Shown in pieces: positions 32,485-45,056 of a stretch of DNA of 64,000 bases. The stretch covers positions 62,001 to 126,000 of the forward strand of contig CAJNDS010002292.1 of assembly GCA_905221605.1 (NCBI GenBank). The letters run 5' to 3'. Every line of letters starts with the position of its first letter. Position 1 is the stretch's first letter. The translations under genes and the position numbers were made by a program. Below the pieces are notes generated by a model. The model saw only the letters and a program-made list of their open reading frames with translations. It had not been told where the DNA came from and made no database searches. Source of the stretch: Symbiodinium natans. Lineage: Eukaryota; Sar; Dinophyceae; Suessiales; Symbiodiniaceae.

Positions 32485-33884
32485 TTGATTTCATCAATAG
32501 ATGTTGCCTGTTCCCACTCATATTTCGAGATGCGGCCTCGCAGGATAAAGCCCAACATTGTTGCAGTCTCTGCAATAATCTTAGAACCCCATGGCGTTGT
32601 GTCGAGGAGTAGGATATCAGCAGTTTTGAAGGGTTTGCTGGTAAGGATACAGGTCTTGCATTTACATTTGCAAGGTGACGTGATAATGCAAGCCAGCAAA
32701 GCTTGGAAGTTATGCTGCTGCGTACACATACATTGCAACATGTCACGGGCCAAAATGTAGCACTCGTTGCCACTGACAAGGAGCAGTCCGTGTTGTACAT
32801 CGAGTCTGGCTAAGGACATCATCATAGCCTGATCCAGGCTGTGCACATTTGTTTGGAGAAGCAAGCACAAGGCTTGCTGCAATGAAGGACCTCCGATAGT
32901 AAGAGCACTACATGGAGGGAGCTGGTTTACTTCAATCCAAGCCACGCCAAAGTGGGAGATGCTAACCCTGGCATTCTCTGGGAGTGCTTGCAAGGAAGTA
33001 AACCCAGCTTGAAAGCAATGATGCCGAAGAACTTGTAAGCCAGCACTGTGCGCTGGTTCGAAAGTTCTTTGTGCCTGTTCGACCCATTGCAGGCCTCTTG
33101 ATGCTGCGCTATTATCATCCATGTAAGCAGTTAATCTGATGAAGGAAGAAATGTCATGTAGCGCCCAAATCAAGGGGTCTAAGGCAAGACAGAAAAGGAC
33201 GACAGAGGTTGCTCTTCCCATAGCAAGGCCTTGATGGATAGAAATAGGCTTGAGCAAGAAACCTTGCACTTTGTGCTGGGTGCGACGCCCAAACATGAGG
33301 TGAATGACATACGCTTTAATCCACGCCGGGGCAGCCCTTGCCGCCAAGCACTGTAGAACCCACCAAGGGTTCACCCGTTCAAAGGCCTTGGCAAAATCTG
33401 AAAGCATGACGGTATACTGGGCATCTTTGAGCTCAAGGTAATGTTGCATTTGAGCATAGTTTGCCTGTGGCTCTTTGAAATGGTTAAGGAGGGCCTGGGC
33501 AGGATGTTTGAAAGACTCAGCGAGGACAGCATAGATCGCAGAGTCAATGATTCGATCACACGTGTCAGGCATGTCTAATGGCCTGTAATTATCGGCATAA
33601 GCACCCTTATCCGCTTTCGGAATGAATACTAATGCCTGAAGTGGATGATCAGCTTGAGACAGGCACATCTCCCACATATGATCACCAAGCAAGTTGGCGA
33701 AATAGGTCGGATTTTGCCTATAAAAGGCATAAGGTACTCCATCAGGACCCGGTGAGGAGTCCTTGGTGGTGATAATGGCCTTGAAGATTGTGCTCTCATC
33801 TGGCAGGTCAGCCGGCACGAAGAGTGCCCTTTGTGCATATGGCTGTAGGAGCTTATCCCATTGATGATTGTCATGATGACGCAA
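32439..33884 (-). CDS. LINE reverse transcriptase, catalytic part
   Basis: A 481-codon frame with RT blocks in order: SPGPDGVPYAFY (RT 0/1), LVFIPKADKG and DNYRPLDMPDTCDRI (RT 2), LSDFAKAFERVNPWWVL (motif A, catalytic Asp), IHQGLAMGRATSVVLF (motif B), and TAYMDDNSAAS (motif C, residues 254-257, plus positions 33114-33125). All catalytic Asp residues are present. The frame ends 46 bases into the next ORF, just after the A8 tract. The start is the first Met after the 5' break; the true element would start further upstream. Confidence 0.9.
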   Translation of the reverse strand: MRHHDNHQWDKLLQPYAQRALFVPADLPDESTIFKAIITTKDSSPGPDGVPYAFYRQNPTYFANLLGDHMWEMCLSQADHPLQALVFIPKADKGAYADNYRPLDMPDTCDRIIDSAIYAVLAESFKHPAQALLNHFKEPQANYAQMQHYLELKDAQYTVMLSDFAKAFERVNPWWVLQCLAARAAPAWIKAYVIHLMFGRRTQHKVQGFLLKPISIHQGLAMGRATSVVLFCLALDPLIWALHDISSFIRLTAYMDDNSAASRGLQWVEQAQRTFEPAHSAGLQVLRHHCFQAGFTSLQALPENARVSISHFGVAWIEVNQLPPCSALTIGGPSLQQALCLLLQTNVHSLDQAMMMSLARLDVQHGLLLVSGNECYILARDMLQCMCTQQHNFQALLACIITSPCKCKCKTCILTSKPFKTADILLLDTTPWGSKIIAETATMLGFILRGRISKYEWEQATSIDEINWVGQKKCQMSPCAC

Positions 33885-35329
33885 TTTGCTGCTGACTCAG
33901 CCTTTAGTCCATTCAAAATCAAAACGCCAAACCCACTCCAGTTTACTCCAAACCCACAAACCCACCAAACCACCTGCAGTTCAGAGAAGTCGGACCCGCC
34001 ACTTTAGAGCGCAAAACAGAAACAATTCACGGTTGCAGTTCTCCTGTTGTTTGGACAAGTTCCTTGAAACATGTCTGCGCAACCCCATCACTGGAGACGT
34101 CTCCATTCCAAATGTTCTTTAAAGAATTCAATTAAAATAGGCTCGCCGTCCAGATGTCTTACCATTTTGTTGGAAGCATTTGCGAAATACAGAGAAGTTC
34201 CACAGAACTACCACTTTCTAACACTTTTGTGCCTAAAAATGAGGAGTTGTCAATCCCTTTTTTTGCGATTTCTGACACTTTTATGTTCCAAGAAGATGAA
34301 GTTTGGTCCTAGCATGCGGTGTTTCCAGACATGTGAGACTGTCATTTCAAAATTAAAAACTTTTTTGTTTTTAAAATTCAATTCACTTCGTGCGGGCTTA
34401 AAAAAAGATAAATGTGAGCCCGCATACTTTCATATTATTATTAAGTAGTTTTCTGATCTTTACACATTATTATTGCAATACACGCGTCTTGAAATTAAAA
34501 GAATTGTTGACACGTGAGCACAAGGAACAAGATACGCGGCAGGGATTGACGCCCGGGGCGTCCAACCCAATGCGGGTCAGCGGGTGCTGGTGTGGCGCTT
34601 GGCGATCAAGCGCCAAAGGAACACGGGATGCATTTGAAGTTGCTGCTGTCGAGGCTGATGCTGGCGCGAGGTTGTCGGTAGGTTTTGACGGAGGCGGACC
34701 TGAATCTCCGGCGGATTCGGCCACGGACTTGGGTAAACTTGATGACTGTCCGTCCGTTTCCATGCTTAAATCGGGCAGAAGTCGACCCACAATTGACCGC
34801 AACAATAGGAAAGAGGCTTACAGGTCAAGAGGTAAATCATTAGTTTCATTTGCGGACACAAGATCCCCCATTGTTAAGAGTAGTTTTGCTTTGGAGAGAA
34901 CAGCAAATGAACGCACTATGCTGACTTATAATTCTATTCTCAGTGCGTATTAAATGATAAAAACCAAGAATTAATAATCTGTGTGCACGTAACGCTCTTT
35001 CTCCGGCACCAGTTATTGGTCTCTCTTTATCTTTTAATTGGAGAAAAGCGTGTTCTTGTTTTACTTTGTTACGGCATGTGCACAATCTACATCATCTGGT
35101 GTGCAGGGTGCCTGCCGGCTGCCTAGCTCCGCTTTTGGCCAGTTCCCACCGCCTAACAGCACATCCAGCCTGTGGCCTTGAAGGCCTGTGTACTGTTCAA
35201 AATCGGTCGCTACGCGGGGCAGAAACGTTGCCTGTACCTGCTCCGAAAACTAGACACCTGCATTCTACTCCTAGCCGGCATTGCCTTGAATGCGCCGGCC
35301 TCTCTCTCGCCAGGGTGTTTGTGTCAGTT
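33885..35329. other. Non-coding stretch
   Basis: AT-rich between 34090 and 34530, otherwise mixed. Frames are short and without domains. No RNA gene was recognised. Confidence 0.45.
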
Positions 35330-35690
35330 TCTTGAGGTGCACATTCGTGTGATGGAGTGTTTGCTGTGCGTCCCTTTGTTTTGATAAACGTTTGTGTGAG
35401 GTTTGTCAAAGAAATGTTGGGGGGTGCTCGTTCGTGTGACGGATGCACGTTTGTGGTACGGGGCTGTAATGGAGTGTTCTGTTGGAGGGTGCACGTTCGG
35501 TGATGGGGTGTTTGAGGTGTGCGTGTTTTGGTTGATGTTCGCGTGCACATTAACGGCCAAGTTTTGCGAAGAACCAGGGAAAAACCACTGTAATGGAGTG
35601 TTGGGTGCATGTTTCACACGTTCGTGTAACGGGGCAAAGTGTGACGATGTTTGGGGGGCACATTCGTGTGACGGGTGTGGGAAGAATAAA
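35330..35690. repeat. Degenerate minisatellite, left arm
   Basis: Units of about 29 bp containing GTGCACGTTCGTGTGACGG and GTGTTTGGGG, much diverged. The same unit recurs at 36416-36975. Confidence 0.85.
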
Positions 35691-36415
35691 GAATAATTTC
35701 TCTCTAAGTATTCCGAGGATTCAAATCCTAACGCCTGAGAAGCTTGAATCAGAATCAATTATTTTATTGACCGATGAGCCGCCGATCATCATACCACCAA
35801 TTTTGCGACAGAACAATTGGCGATAGATATCTAAGTACCATTTTATTTCGTGGTTTTATGATGATCGTATTATTTTATCGGCTCTCTGAAGATTCTGGAC
35901 GATAGACATATGTCTCTTTATTGGATTTCTCTCATAGATGATCCATCGAGATCTAGCAATCTCTTGATATTATTTAACTATAGTAAAAATTTAAATATCC
36001 AAAATGTTTGGGAAATGGAAATGGATGAAAATCTTTGTATTTTATCAATAGTATTTATATGAATAAGAATATCTGATATGATCAAATCAATCGTATTTGG
36101 CGCAATACATGGAGAATGGATTCAATCTTCTTATGATAGAAATTTGAATTTGATTGAATGAAAAAGAACGTATACGTATACTAATACGATAGAGAGATAT
36201 AATTTGATAGATTATGATGATATGTCTAGTTTTATGAATATCTATGAAATTAATAAGGATAGATTTATATAGATTTGCATGATATATCTCTATAATATAA
36301 TTCGCACTTTTTTTAAATCGATGAAGATAGATTTAATTGATATGGATGGTATATCTAGATCCATCGGGAAATATTCAGATTGTTAAGAATATCTATCTCT
36401 CCCATGATTTCTCTA
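35691..36415. other. AT-rich island inside the minisatellite
   Basis: About 725 bases at visibly far lower GC than the flanks, with sharp borders on both sides. It contains a GTATACGTATAC palindrome near 36171 and a GGATTCAAATCC inverted pair at 35716-35727. It carries no open frame of note. Its style resembles organellar or AT-rich bacterial DNA, but no gene could be identified. Confidence 0.6.
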
Positions 36416-36975
36416 ATGTCCATCGTTTTGGGTGCACGTTCGTGTGACGGGGTGTTTGGGGTGCACGTTCGTGTGACGGGTGTTTGGGGTGCGTTTGTGT
36501 AACGGAACGTTCCTGTGACGCGGTGTTTGGGGTGCACATTCGTAAAACGGGTGTGTCTTGGGCGCACGTTCGTGTGACAGGGGTTGGGGGTGCACGTTCG
36601 TGTGACGGAGTGTTTGGGGTGCACGTTCGTATGATAGGGTGTTTGGGGTTCACGTTCGTGTGACACGTTCGTGTGACGAGGTGTTTGGGGTGCACATTCG
36701 CGACGGGTGTGTGTTTGGCTGCACGTTCGTGTGATAGGGTGTGTTGGGTGCACGTTCGTGTGACGGGGTGTTTGGGGTGCACGTACGTGTGACGGGCAGT
36801 TTGGGGAGCGTTTGGGGGTTTGAGGAGCACGTTTGTGTGACGGGATGTTTAGGGTGCATGTTCATGTGACGGGGAATTTGGGTGCACGTTCGTGTGACGC
36901 GTAATTTGAGGTGCATGTTCGTGTGACGGCGAATTTGGGGTGCGCGTTCGTGTGATGGGGTGCGTGGCGTGCACG
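36416..36975. repeat. Degenerate minisatellite, right arm
   Basis: About 20 units of roughly 28-30 bp around GGGGTGCACGTTCGTGTGACG. The minus-strand ORFs rich in His, Thr, Asn and Pro are repeat artefacts. Confidence 0.92.
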
Positions 36976-37029
36976 TGACTGTTCGCGCACGCCGCCCAAG
37001 CTTCCCCACATCCCCAAAATTTCCACATC

Positions 37030-37240
37030 CCCCGTATTTCTTGGTGGTTTCCATACCCAGTCCTTCCCCCTGCTTTCGACACCCTAGTCAAACCCAGTCA
37101 AAGTATGCTGTTTTAGTGGCCCCAGCACGCCGCCAAGACCGCCCCCAATTCCCCCCTTCCCCCTGATTTCCATACCCTGGCCAAACCCGGTCAAAGCATG
37201 CTTTTCCCCAGCATGACCGTCCACGACACACACACACACA
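37030..37240. repeat. Tandem duplication of about 105 bp plus a CA run
   Basis: The blocks CCTTCCCCCTG.TTTC..., GTCAAACCC.GTCAAAG.ATGCT occur at about 37060-37111 and 37163-37202. A CA dinucleotide run follows at 37227-37243. Confidence 0.65.
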
Positions 37241-38768
37241 CACTTCACAACTTTTTGTGTCGAAGAAAAACATAGTCATGTGGGGTTATCCGGTCCTTTG
37301 ATTCTCTTTTCTGGGAGGGAAGGAGGGAGGCAGGGAGGGTTCAGAGCTTAATGGTTGAGGAATTCAGGGTTCAGGATTTGGTTTTTGAGTAGGGTCTTTC
37401 AATTCATGTATATGATGTTTAACATGAAGATCATGTAATAAAAAAACACATTTTTATTAACTCTAGGATATCCCTCACTTGTGGTTTATCCCATAGTTGA
37501 TGGCGCGATTTCTGTGCCTGTCGAACTTGTCCTGATGAGGGGTGACATTTGGAGTTTGAGGGGGGTCGGAGTGTGATTTTGTTTCAGCTGGCCGGTTCGA
37601 ACATGACGCATGATGCTGACATGCGCGAAACGTGTCACAGCGAGCCCTACTGGCAGGCTGGTACGCAGCTGACAGTATCATCTTCCACTCTTCGAGAAAA
37701 CACAGTTGCTCATTCACCCGGGCGTCTGTATCAGACACATCTCCAAAAAAAGAGTTCTGCTGAGGGATCACCTTGAATGTTTTCTGTAAGGGACGTAAAC
37801 CGCAAAGCCAACCCCGAAACCAAAGCACAGTACTCTAAACCTAAGTGCTTCAACTTTCGAGGAGGAAGCAATGTTGGGTTGAACAACTTGTCTTGGTGAG
37901 GTTGTGTATTTCAGAGGAGCCACTATGTTTGCACATGGACCGAAAGCCTGAACCACACCCCTGAACCTTAAACTGGTCTTGTCCGCAGCAACGCCGATGT
38001 GGACCTGGGGTGAACATTTTGGGTTTCAGGGCAAGCTCGGGGTCTCTTGTCCTAGACTCATCCAACAACCCTACAACCCAACTCGCCCTAAGCAACTTGA
38101 ACCGTAAGCTTTCATCCCCGGTCCTGAGCCTTAAACCCAAACCCAACAATCGGCAAATCTCAAAAGCCTTCAGCACGGTAGGGCATAAAAGTTCGGCGAA
38201 CTGTTGGCCAGCCCATGGATTATTCAAATAGCAACTCACACAAGCACCTTAATGCCAAAAACAGCAAGTCAGCCCCTGAGAGAAGCATAGGGAAATTCCA
38301 AGCGAGTTCCTCGGCGATATTCGGATGACCTTTGGCCCTGGACGACTTGGGCTCACGTACGTGGGCAGTGGGCAGAGTATAAGGGCTATCGAGGGTTCCC
38401 AAGAAGAAAGCATGGACGATTTCAATACAATAGAAAAGGATGGAAGAGCACACTACAAAGGACAGTACCTGTGGAGAAGAATATAGTACGGAAAAAGATA
38501 GTACCATGTCCCTTGATGTTTTTCCTTGTTCTCATTTCACGGGATACAGTACGTTGAACTTGGAAGGCTCAAGGCTTGAACCCCAACCCTGGACTGACTC
38601 ATTGAAGCAGCCAACCATAAGGAAAATGCATGAGCATTCCTTACACCATTGTAGTGCAAGATGCCACCCTTTTCCGGGGCTTAGAAAGCCAGCTGAAGTT
38701 CTTCAGAAGTCTTCAATTTAGGCACAAAGCAAGTTGCGCTACCTCGGGCCTACTGCTGTTCTACGGTA

Positions 38769-39503
38769 GTGCAACATCTCCTTTCTATGCCTGCCATGTG
38801 GGAAGCTTCTCTTGAGGCTTTGTCAGCAAGGCCTGAGATGGCGTTCGCCATCGTGTTTGCTTTTCTCCACTGCTTCGCGAATGGCAGGGATGTCTTCCGG
38901 GGAGTTCGGCAGCAGATATCTGAGTGTTGCGCTGGTTCGAGGAGCAAAGAGGAAGCCGGTTTTGACCCCCACAAGGCTCGTGTGGATAAGGCCGTGGAGC
39001 ATCAAATTGAGAAGAACTGGAGTATTGCGAGCCGCATGACTCCTCACTGCGTACCCATGATTGTGCCACTGCTTCTTACGAGGCAGGACACGAAGGCCTT
39101 TCTGTTGCAAGCATTCCTGGCGTACGTGGTGCAGACTTGCACAGCCCTCAAGATTTTCACAATGTCGGCGCGTCGAATACGCCTCTTCGCACAGTTGTTT
39201 TACCTGAACTGGATGCTGTATGGTTGGGAGGCTCGCTTTTCAGACGGACCAGAGGCCTCCATGATGCTTTCCGCCATGACTTTCTGCCGGATCATGCTGG
39301 TGGTGATCCAAATCGAGAGCCGTCTGCACATCCCCGGTCAGACCGCCATCACAGCTTCCCTGGTCCTGTCCAAGATGCACGCAAGCGGCTGTAGCACGAG
39401 TGTTGCCTTTCTGGCGTTGTCCGAGGGCTTCACCTTGGTCCCTCGGCCAGTGTTGGTTGGAATCTCTTGCAAAGGTTGTTCCAGAGTGCAGAGCCTCCAC
39501 TGA
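38769..39503 (+). CDS. Multi-pass membrane protein exon, family unknown
   Basis: An open frame of 244 codons from GTG-like context; the first ATG-coded Met is near residue 8. It encodes hydrophobic segments around residues 24-38 (MAFAIVFAFLHCF), 95-125 (MIVPLLL...FLLQAFLAYVVQTC), 140-152 (LFAQLFYLNWMLY), 166-182 (MMLSAMTFCRIMLVVIQ) and possibly 190-205. Charged loops contain HQIEKNWSIASRM. No catalytic domain is present in this exon. It resembles membrane modules that precede signalling domains in alveolates, but this is a guess. The last part (after about 39440) may be intron. Confidence 0.45.
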   Translation: MQHLLSMPAMWEASLEALSARPEMAFAIVFAFLHCFANGRDVFRGVRQQISECCAGSRSKEEAGFDPHKARVDKAVEHQIEKNWSIASRMTPHCVPMIVPLLLTRQDTKAFLLQAFLAYVVQTCTALKIFTMSARRIRLFAQLFYLNWMLYGWEARFSDGPEASMMLSAMTFCRIMLVVIQIESRLHIPGQTAITASLVLSKMHASGCSTSVAFLALSEGFTLVPRPVLVGISCKGCSRVQSLH

Positions 39504-40124
39504 ATCTTTTGTCCTCCTGAACGCACTCATCAGTTTCGTCCAACCTTTTAGACCAGTACCCCGACTACAACAGGATTCGAAACCCGTCGGATAGAACGAA
39601 CTGAGTGAGAGCTCTTTGATGAGGTTTAGGGCACCGGTTTTGGGCGTAAATGGCAGAAACTTAGAAACATCCAAAAAACTATGCCTCTGTTCCCGAGCAT
39701 GGGGCTTTGCCGCAGGCCTCTTACCCGAAACTGTTTTCAAGCCATGGCGCACGGATCTCATTTCAGCAGTCTTCCTACGATCCTGCCAAGAAACGAGAGC
39801 CTTGATCTTTGCCTGTGGAAGTTGCCAATAGCGACATGTGCACAGCTCCGAAGCGGTGCGATTCCATGTTTCGTGCACTGGCTGCCTCTGATCGAAGTAT
39901 TTCCCTCCACTTATGAGGTCCTGTTGCGCCTCTTCACGTGTCTTTCACTGCCATGACTCCATTGCACGACCGTGAAACTCGAAACTCCAAATTTTAGACC
40001 CTGGCCCCTCACAAGCCCTGAACCCTGAATCCTGGCTCAAGCAGAATCCCTAGACCCCACAGAAAAAAAAAACAAGCAATCCGAGTCAACCCAAGCCCTG
40101 AAGCAAGTTCTAATTCCCTATACT

Positions 40125-40192
40125 CTAAGCCCTAAACCCTTAACCCCAACCACCAAACTCTAAACCCTGAACCCTAAACCCCAAACCCTAAG
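40125..40192. repeat. Interstitial CCCTAAA-like cluster
   Basis: Six or more near-copies of CCCTAAA within 68 bases (CCCTATA, GCCCTAAACCCTTAACCCC, CTCTAAACCCTGAACCCTAA). TTTAGGG is the telomere repeat reported for dinoflagellates; here it is degenerate and internal. Confidence 0.75.
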
Positions 40193-40331
40193 GTCATGAT
40201 CATCGCCCTGTCCATCATCTTGGAGTCGAGCCTAAGAGGCCACTTTGCAGCGCAGCTGAGGTCGACTGATGCTGAGGCGCCTGCAGAGCCCGAAGGGGGT
40301 CCAAGGGACCTGATGAGGGACCTTGGGGTTA

Positions 40332-40372
40332 TGTAGGGGAGTATATAGGGGAGTATATAGGGGAGTCTTATA
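40332..40372. repeat. GGGGAGTATATA tandem 12-mer
   Basis: Almost three consecutive copies of GGGGAGTATATA between 40336 and 40368. Confidence 0.85.
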
Positions 40373-43300
40373 TGGAAGGGCTTATAGGGTTTTAGGGTTT
40401 AGGCTCATATTCTGAGCTAGAGTCTAAACTGCTTAATAGGCCCTATAATATGACTCTTGTATCATCCCCATATATCCCCCTAAAAGGAGTTTGGACTATA
40501 GCTCACATACTCAGGAGTTTGGGACTAGGGATTCAGGGGTCTCGGATCCAGGATCTAGAGTCTAGGACTTCGGTTCCAAGGGATGAATCTGAGGGCTTTA
40601 GGGCTTAAAGCTTCAAGGGTCTAGGATGCTTTGGGGGTTAGGCTGCGAGCCCGCCAAGCCTGCAAAGTTGAACAAAGCCCGTAATAAACTCCACCGTCCA
40701 CTCCTCCAGAAGCCCCGAGCTCCACCGATCCCAGCAAGCTTGGGAAATCTGATGCCTCCTAGCCCCCCGGCCCTACGCGCCCCGAAATCCTCCTCATCAT
40801 GCCCTCGGTGCACTTGCAAACACTTCATCACGACTATGCCCTGAACCCTGAAGCCCAAAGCTTCTTTTCCCACCGGAAACCTAGCACCTAATTAGGGACA
40901 ATACTCACATGTAGAAATAGAAATTCTCCCAGATACGAAGCTGCATTGCTACTAGCTTGAAACCCTTTGGCCCCTTACTCACGTTTGTGCAGACCGGGCA
41001 GAGGCCATGGTCTCCGGGTTCCGACGGATGCTGCGCGGGATTTGCGACGGTGAAGTCTTGCTGGATGGCAGCCTTTGCATCAAAGGCAGAGTTTGTGTCT
41101 CTTTGGGGGGGGAAAGGTTTAGGATGTAGGGGATGGGGTTGTGGGGGGGGGGGGGGGGGGGGAATGCAAAGGCAGTTTGTCTGTGTGGCGGGGGGGGGAG
41201 AGTCTCAACAATCAGTCCTCATAATCAGCACTAAACCCTAAACCAAGGTGGTTCCCACAGAGTATATTTATTCCCGAGCCCTAGAATGAGCTGCCCATGT
41301 CTTTGGCCCGCAGGCTGCCGCTCCCTCAAGCCCCCGAAAGTTTCCTAAGGTAGGAAGAGAATGAGGGACCTTAGCTTAGATCCAAAATGGAGGATGCGTA
41401 CTCTAAGGCAGTTACACTCAAGTGCTCGAATGTTAAGAAGCCCTACATCCCGCGAGGCCGCAACACTTGCTTGCAGAGGATCATGTCAAGGCCAGTCGAT
41501 GTGAATGCCCGCTTCCCGGACCTTCTCGTGGACTCCGAACAGGAGAAGTGGTTGTGGGTTTGCCTTTTAGTTGGGTGTGTCAGGGTGTAGGGTTAGGGTT
41601 CAGGGTTTTGGGGACTTCGGTCTTGGGTCTTGGATACCGGCTGGGCTTCAGTATTCCTGCGTGGCTCCCGAACGCCAATCCCTTGTGCAGACAGCGTGTG
41701 GCAAAAGCCTGTGCGCAGAGTCGCATGCCATTTTGAGAGACGTAGCGATGCAGGAACGCATAGACGAGCCATGGGGTTGAACCCGGGGTTGATGGGTTTT
41801 TTGGGCCACTGCATGCTGAACCTGTAACCCTGAAGCCCCATACGGCATGGAGCCAGGAGCACCAGCGCTTCCAGGAGTTCATAAAGACCTCATCGAAGAT
41901 GGAACTTGGGGAAGACGCAGCTGGCACTCCACCTTGTCTCCGGGTCTCTTTGCAAGGCAAGGTTTGCAGAGCGCTAAGCCAAAGCAAAGATCCTAAGAAC
42001 CCTTAGGCCCCAAACCCCCAAAAAATCGCGGCAAATAGCATTTCCCAAGAGCCCTCATCTTTGAAGTCCCACGGCAGAGGGTCTCGATCCTTCGAGGATT
42101 CTGAACATTCCCTCCCACTGAAATTCCAGAAACCCACTGTTTAGGTCTAGGGACAAGTGCGATGGACTGAGGGTACGATTTTTTTGACGGAGAAGCCTGA
42201 AGAATGAGTAGCATGATTCCTTAGGGTTCATATAGTATAAGTCTACTGTAGTGTACCCCCAAGCCCTATTCTGATGCTGAAGGCCCCTAGATTAGGCTGT
42301 TGACCCAAAACCATGATTCCTTTCGGCCCAAGACATCGCTCCAAAAAATGCACTGCAGGCCATGCAGAAATCAGCGTGGGCGTGGATCTTTTCCACGTCC
42401 CTCTTGCCAATCTTTACGGCTCGGGTGACACCTATCATTTGCTGGCGCTGAGGCGGTCATCAGTAGTGTAATAGGAGTAGAGTTTGAGTATGGGGTTTTG
42501 CTTCCGGGGAAGGGGTTGGTGCCCCGGAGTCAGGCTTGAGGTTTGGAGTGTTGAGAGCTTCTTCGCTGTGTTCAGGCAGGACAGCGAGCCTGGACCGATC
42601 CCTGACGCACGTCCTTCCGACATTCCGCGGCCGCTTCGGCACACTCCGCCTCCAGCTGCTTGTCTCCCTCTCCTTTTTTTAAGGGGGGACTACTAAAGGA
42701 TGATGGTTGGGGGATGGTGGCGGTGCTCTCTACTCACGCCCTTTCCTGCCGGCTTTCAGAGTTTTTAGAAGCAAAGACTTCGCCCAAAGGCCCTAGACTC
42801 CCTAGACCCAGGTCAGGACGTCTCAAAGGACTCCGGTTGCGTCGGTGTCATCGTCCTCTGCGGCGTCCGCAGCATCGTCAGAGGGCCATGCACTTGTGCA
42901 GGCGCTACCTCAGCTCTCCGAGACTTGGGCAAGTCACACTCACGACACACCCCCTTGAACCCTACATGGCCCCCAAATCCTAAACCCTTGTTCCCGTGTC
43001 AAGAGCCCTGCATCTTGATCAAACATCTCCCAAGGAGATGTGTTTGCTGATAGATACTTCTTGCCGGCGACAAGTCGTGCAGCAAGTGCCGCGGAACTGA
43101 TTGGTCCGAATGTTTTCTATGGTCCATGGTTAGAAGCACGTGTCTGCTCCGAAGCTCCAAGCTTACATGTCCTCCCAGCTTACTCTGAAACCTTGAATAT
43201 CTGGTCCCAAAACAAACCCACTGAAACAAGAAGCCTGAGACCGGCAGAGTCTCAATTCTGAGGTGCACATCAACTACAAGCCGGCGACTTGTCCAGAAGA

Positions 43301-43994
43301 TCCCGGCATGCCAAGTTTAAGGAATTGGATACGTCCCACGGACTGGGATTCTGTACGATCCAAGGCAGGATTGCCCAAAGCGGATGTAGGGTTTAGGTCT
43401 AAGCAGGTCCCAGGACCATGCTTTATGCTGGGGGGCAGGGATTGTGCCCTCCAAAGCTTGCAGGCTTCAGTAGATTTGCGGTTCAAGCTCGGGTGCCGCA
43501 GGGTTCGAGATCTGTTTTCCGGCGGCTTGAGAAGTCTGACATTCAGCGGTGTTAGTTTAGAGCGATGTCGGGCTCAGATGTACGAACGGTTTCAGGATTC
43601 TTTCGGAATCAGGTTGGTGGGATTGGGTTAAGCGAAGAGTTGTGAACCCTAAGACCTGCACCTGTTGGACCCCGAGCCACCCTGGAAGGTCAGGCGCTAT
43701 GCGGCCAACGTTGCGGAGTTTGCAGAGGAGAACCCGTCTGCTTTAGAGCCGTTGCGGCTCCGCAAGGCTGTGTGGCTCCTGGACTGTTGTGATCCACAGG
43801 CCCTTTGGGGCTTTGGTGGGGGGTTTGGTGTTACGGGGTTTCGGGGTTTTGTAGGGTTCAGGCGGTTTAGGGATGGATGATCCTCACGGTCGGGGTTTAT
43901 GGATTTAGGGCTTGCATAAGATGGGGAGGATTTGAGATTATACTAGTGATGCTTAGGTTGAGTAAGGAGTAAAGGTTAGCAGACCATCATATTG

Positions 43995-44112
43995 GTAGTG
44001 ATAGGGTTTAGGGAAGGATCTACAACCCTAAACCCTACGACCCTGAGCCCTCAACCCTAAACCCTAGGATCCTATACCCTAAAACCTTAGTTTATAGGGT
44101 GAAGGGCTTAAG
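43995..44112. repeat. Interstitial CCCTAAA-like cluster
   Basis: Repeated CAACCCTAAACCCTA, CCCTGAGCCCT and TATACCCTAAAACC words in a 118-base stretch. Confidence 0.7.
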
Positions 44113-45056
44113 GTTTCGACCCGAAGCTCTAAAACCCTAAGCCAAGGTTCCGGTCGCCGGAAGACCAACAGAGGTACCTGGTGTCGTCAAAGCGTCCAGA
44201 TCTTGAGGGTTGGGGCGGTTGGGGCTCCCAAGACCCTATCCCTAATTACTAAGGCCCCCATGTTAGTGGAATTTTGCTTCCAATTCGTCAGATGTGCCTG
44301 GGGGTGGCCCTCAACACAAGGATCCTATTATGAAGGGACCACAGCAGGGGTCCCTTGTTTTCTGAACCTCTCAGATCCCAGAGCCATGCTAAAGCTCTGG
44401 ACCCTAACAGCGGCTGTAGCTGCCCAAAGTAAGGTTGTCCCACTTGTAGACCTACCTGTTGCTGATCTCTCAATTCACATAGACTTTCAGTCGTGCAGAT
44501 GCAACTCTGAACTCCACCGGAGCCAGATTGAAGTCCCCCCAAAGGCCTATGGCCCAAAGCCACCCAAACATCTCTTTGTGGGGTCTTCGGGCCCAAAGGC
44601 CTTGAAATAGAGGAGTTCTTAGAGCCATAGGGGGCAAGCCTAGACTTCCAGTCCCCGGATCCCTAAACACCTACACCCCAAAACCCCTAACTCAACCCCT
44701 AAGCCTGCCACTCCCCCCCAGAGATCCAGGTATATATTGGCCAAAAAGGCCACGATTTCGGTGAACCGCTCGGCGAGGCTGCGAGGCAGCTCCTTGCCAA
44801 AGGTCGGGGATGCCGGGGATGCCTTGTTAGGAGCCACCTGAGCCCCTGACTAAGTTAGGGTTATATTGGGGGGTAATCATATTGGGGGTATAGTAGGGGT
44901 CTTAATAAGGGGGTATATAGATGTCCATTTTTTTTTTTTGGGCGGGGGGGGGGGGAAGTAATTTAGCCCGGTGCTCACCTGGGTTTAGGGTCTTAGGGTT
45001 TTAGGGCATGGAGAGCCATCCGGAAGTTGCCTTGAGCGACCTTGAGAGTTGATCTA

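Larger units (their letters stand above)
30699..33884 (-). mobile_element. LINE-type retrotransposon, 5' truncated
   Basis: Two long overlapping minus-strand ORFs form one reverse-transcriptase polyprotein separated by a -1 frame change at an A8 tract (minus strand; plus 32466-32473). About 40 bases of 3' flank separate the last stop from the modular minisatellite. No endonuclease domain is visible upstream of 33884, so the copy is probably 5' truncated, as usual for LINEs. Long intact frames suggest a fairly young insertion. Confidence 0.85.

Noticed and set aside
35716-35727. tRNA T-arm-like GGATTCAAATCC
   Set aside because: No acceptor stem, D arm or anticodon arm could be placed around it.
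36355-37054. His/Thr/Asn/Pro-rich minus-strand ORFs
   Set aside because: They follow the 29-bp minisatellite period and are frame artefacts.
38785-39878. Minus-strand ORFs opposite the membrane exon
   Set aside because: Shadows of the plus-strand frame; they lack hydrophobic periodicity or domains.
40125-44112. True telomere
   Set aside because: Heptamers are degenerate, interrupted and in both orientations, with other DNA on both sides.
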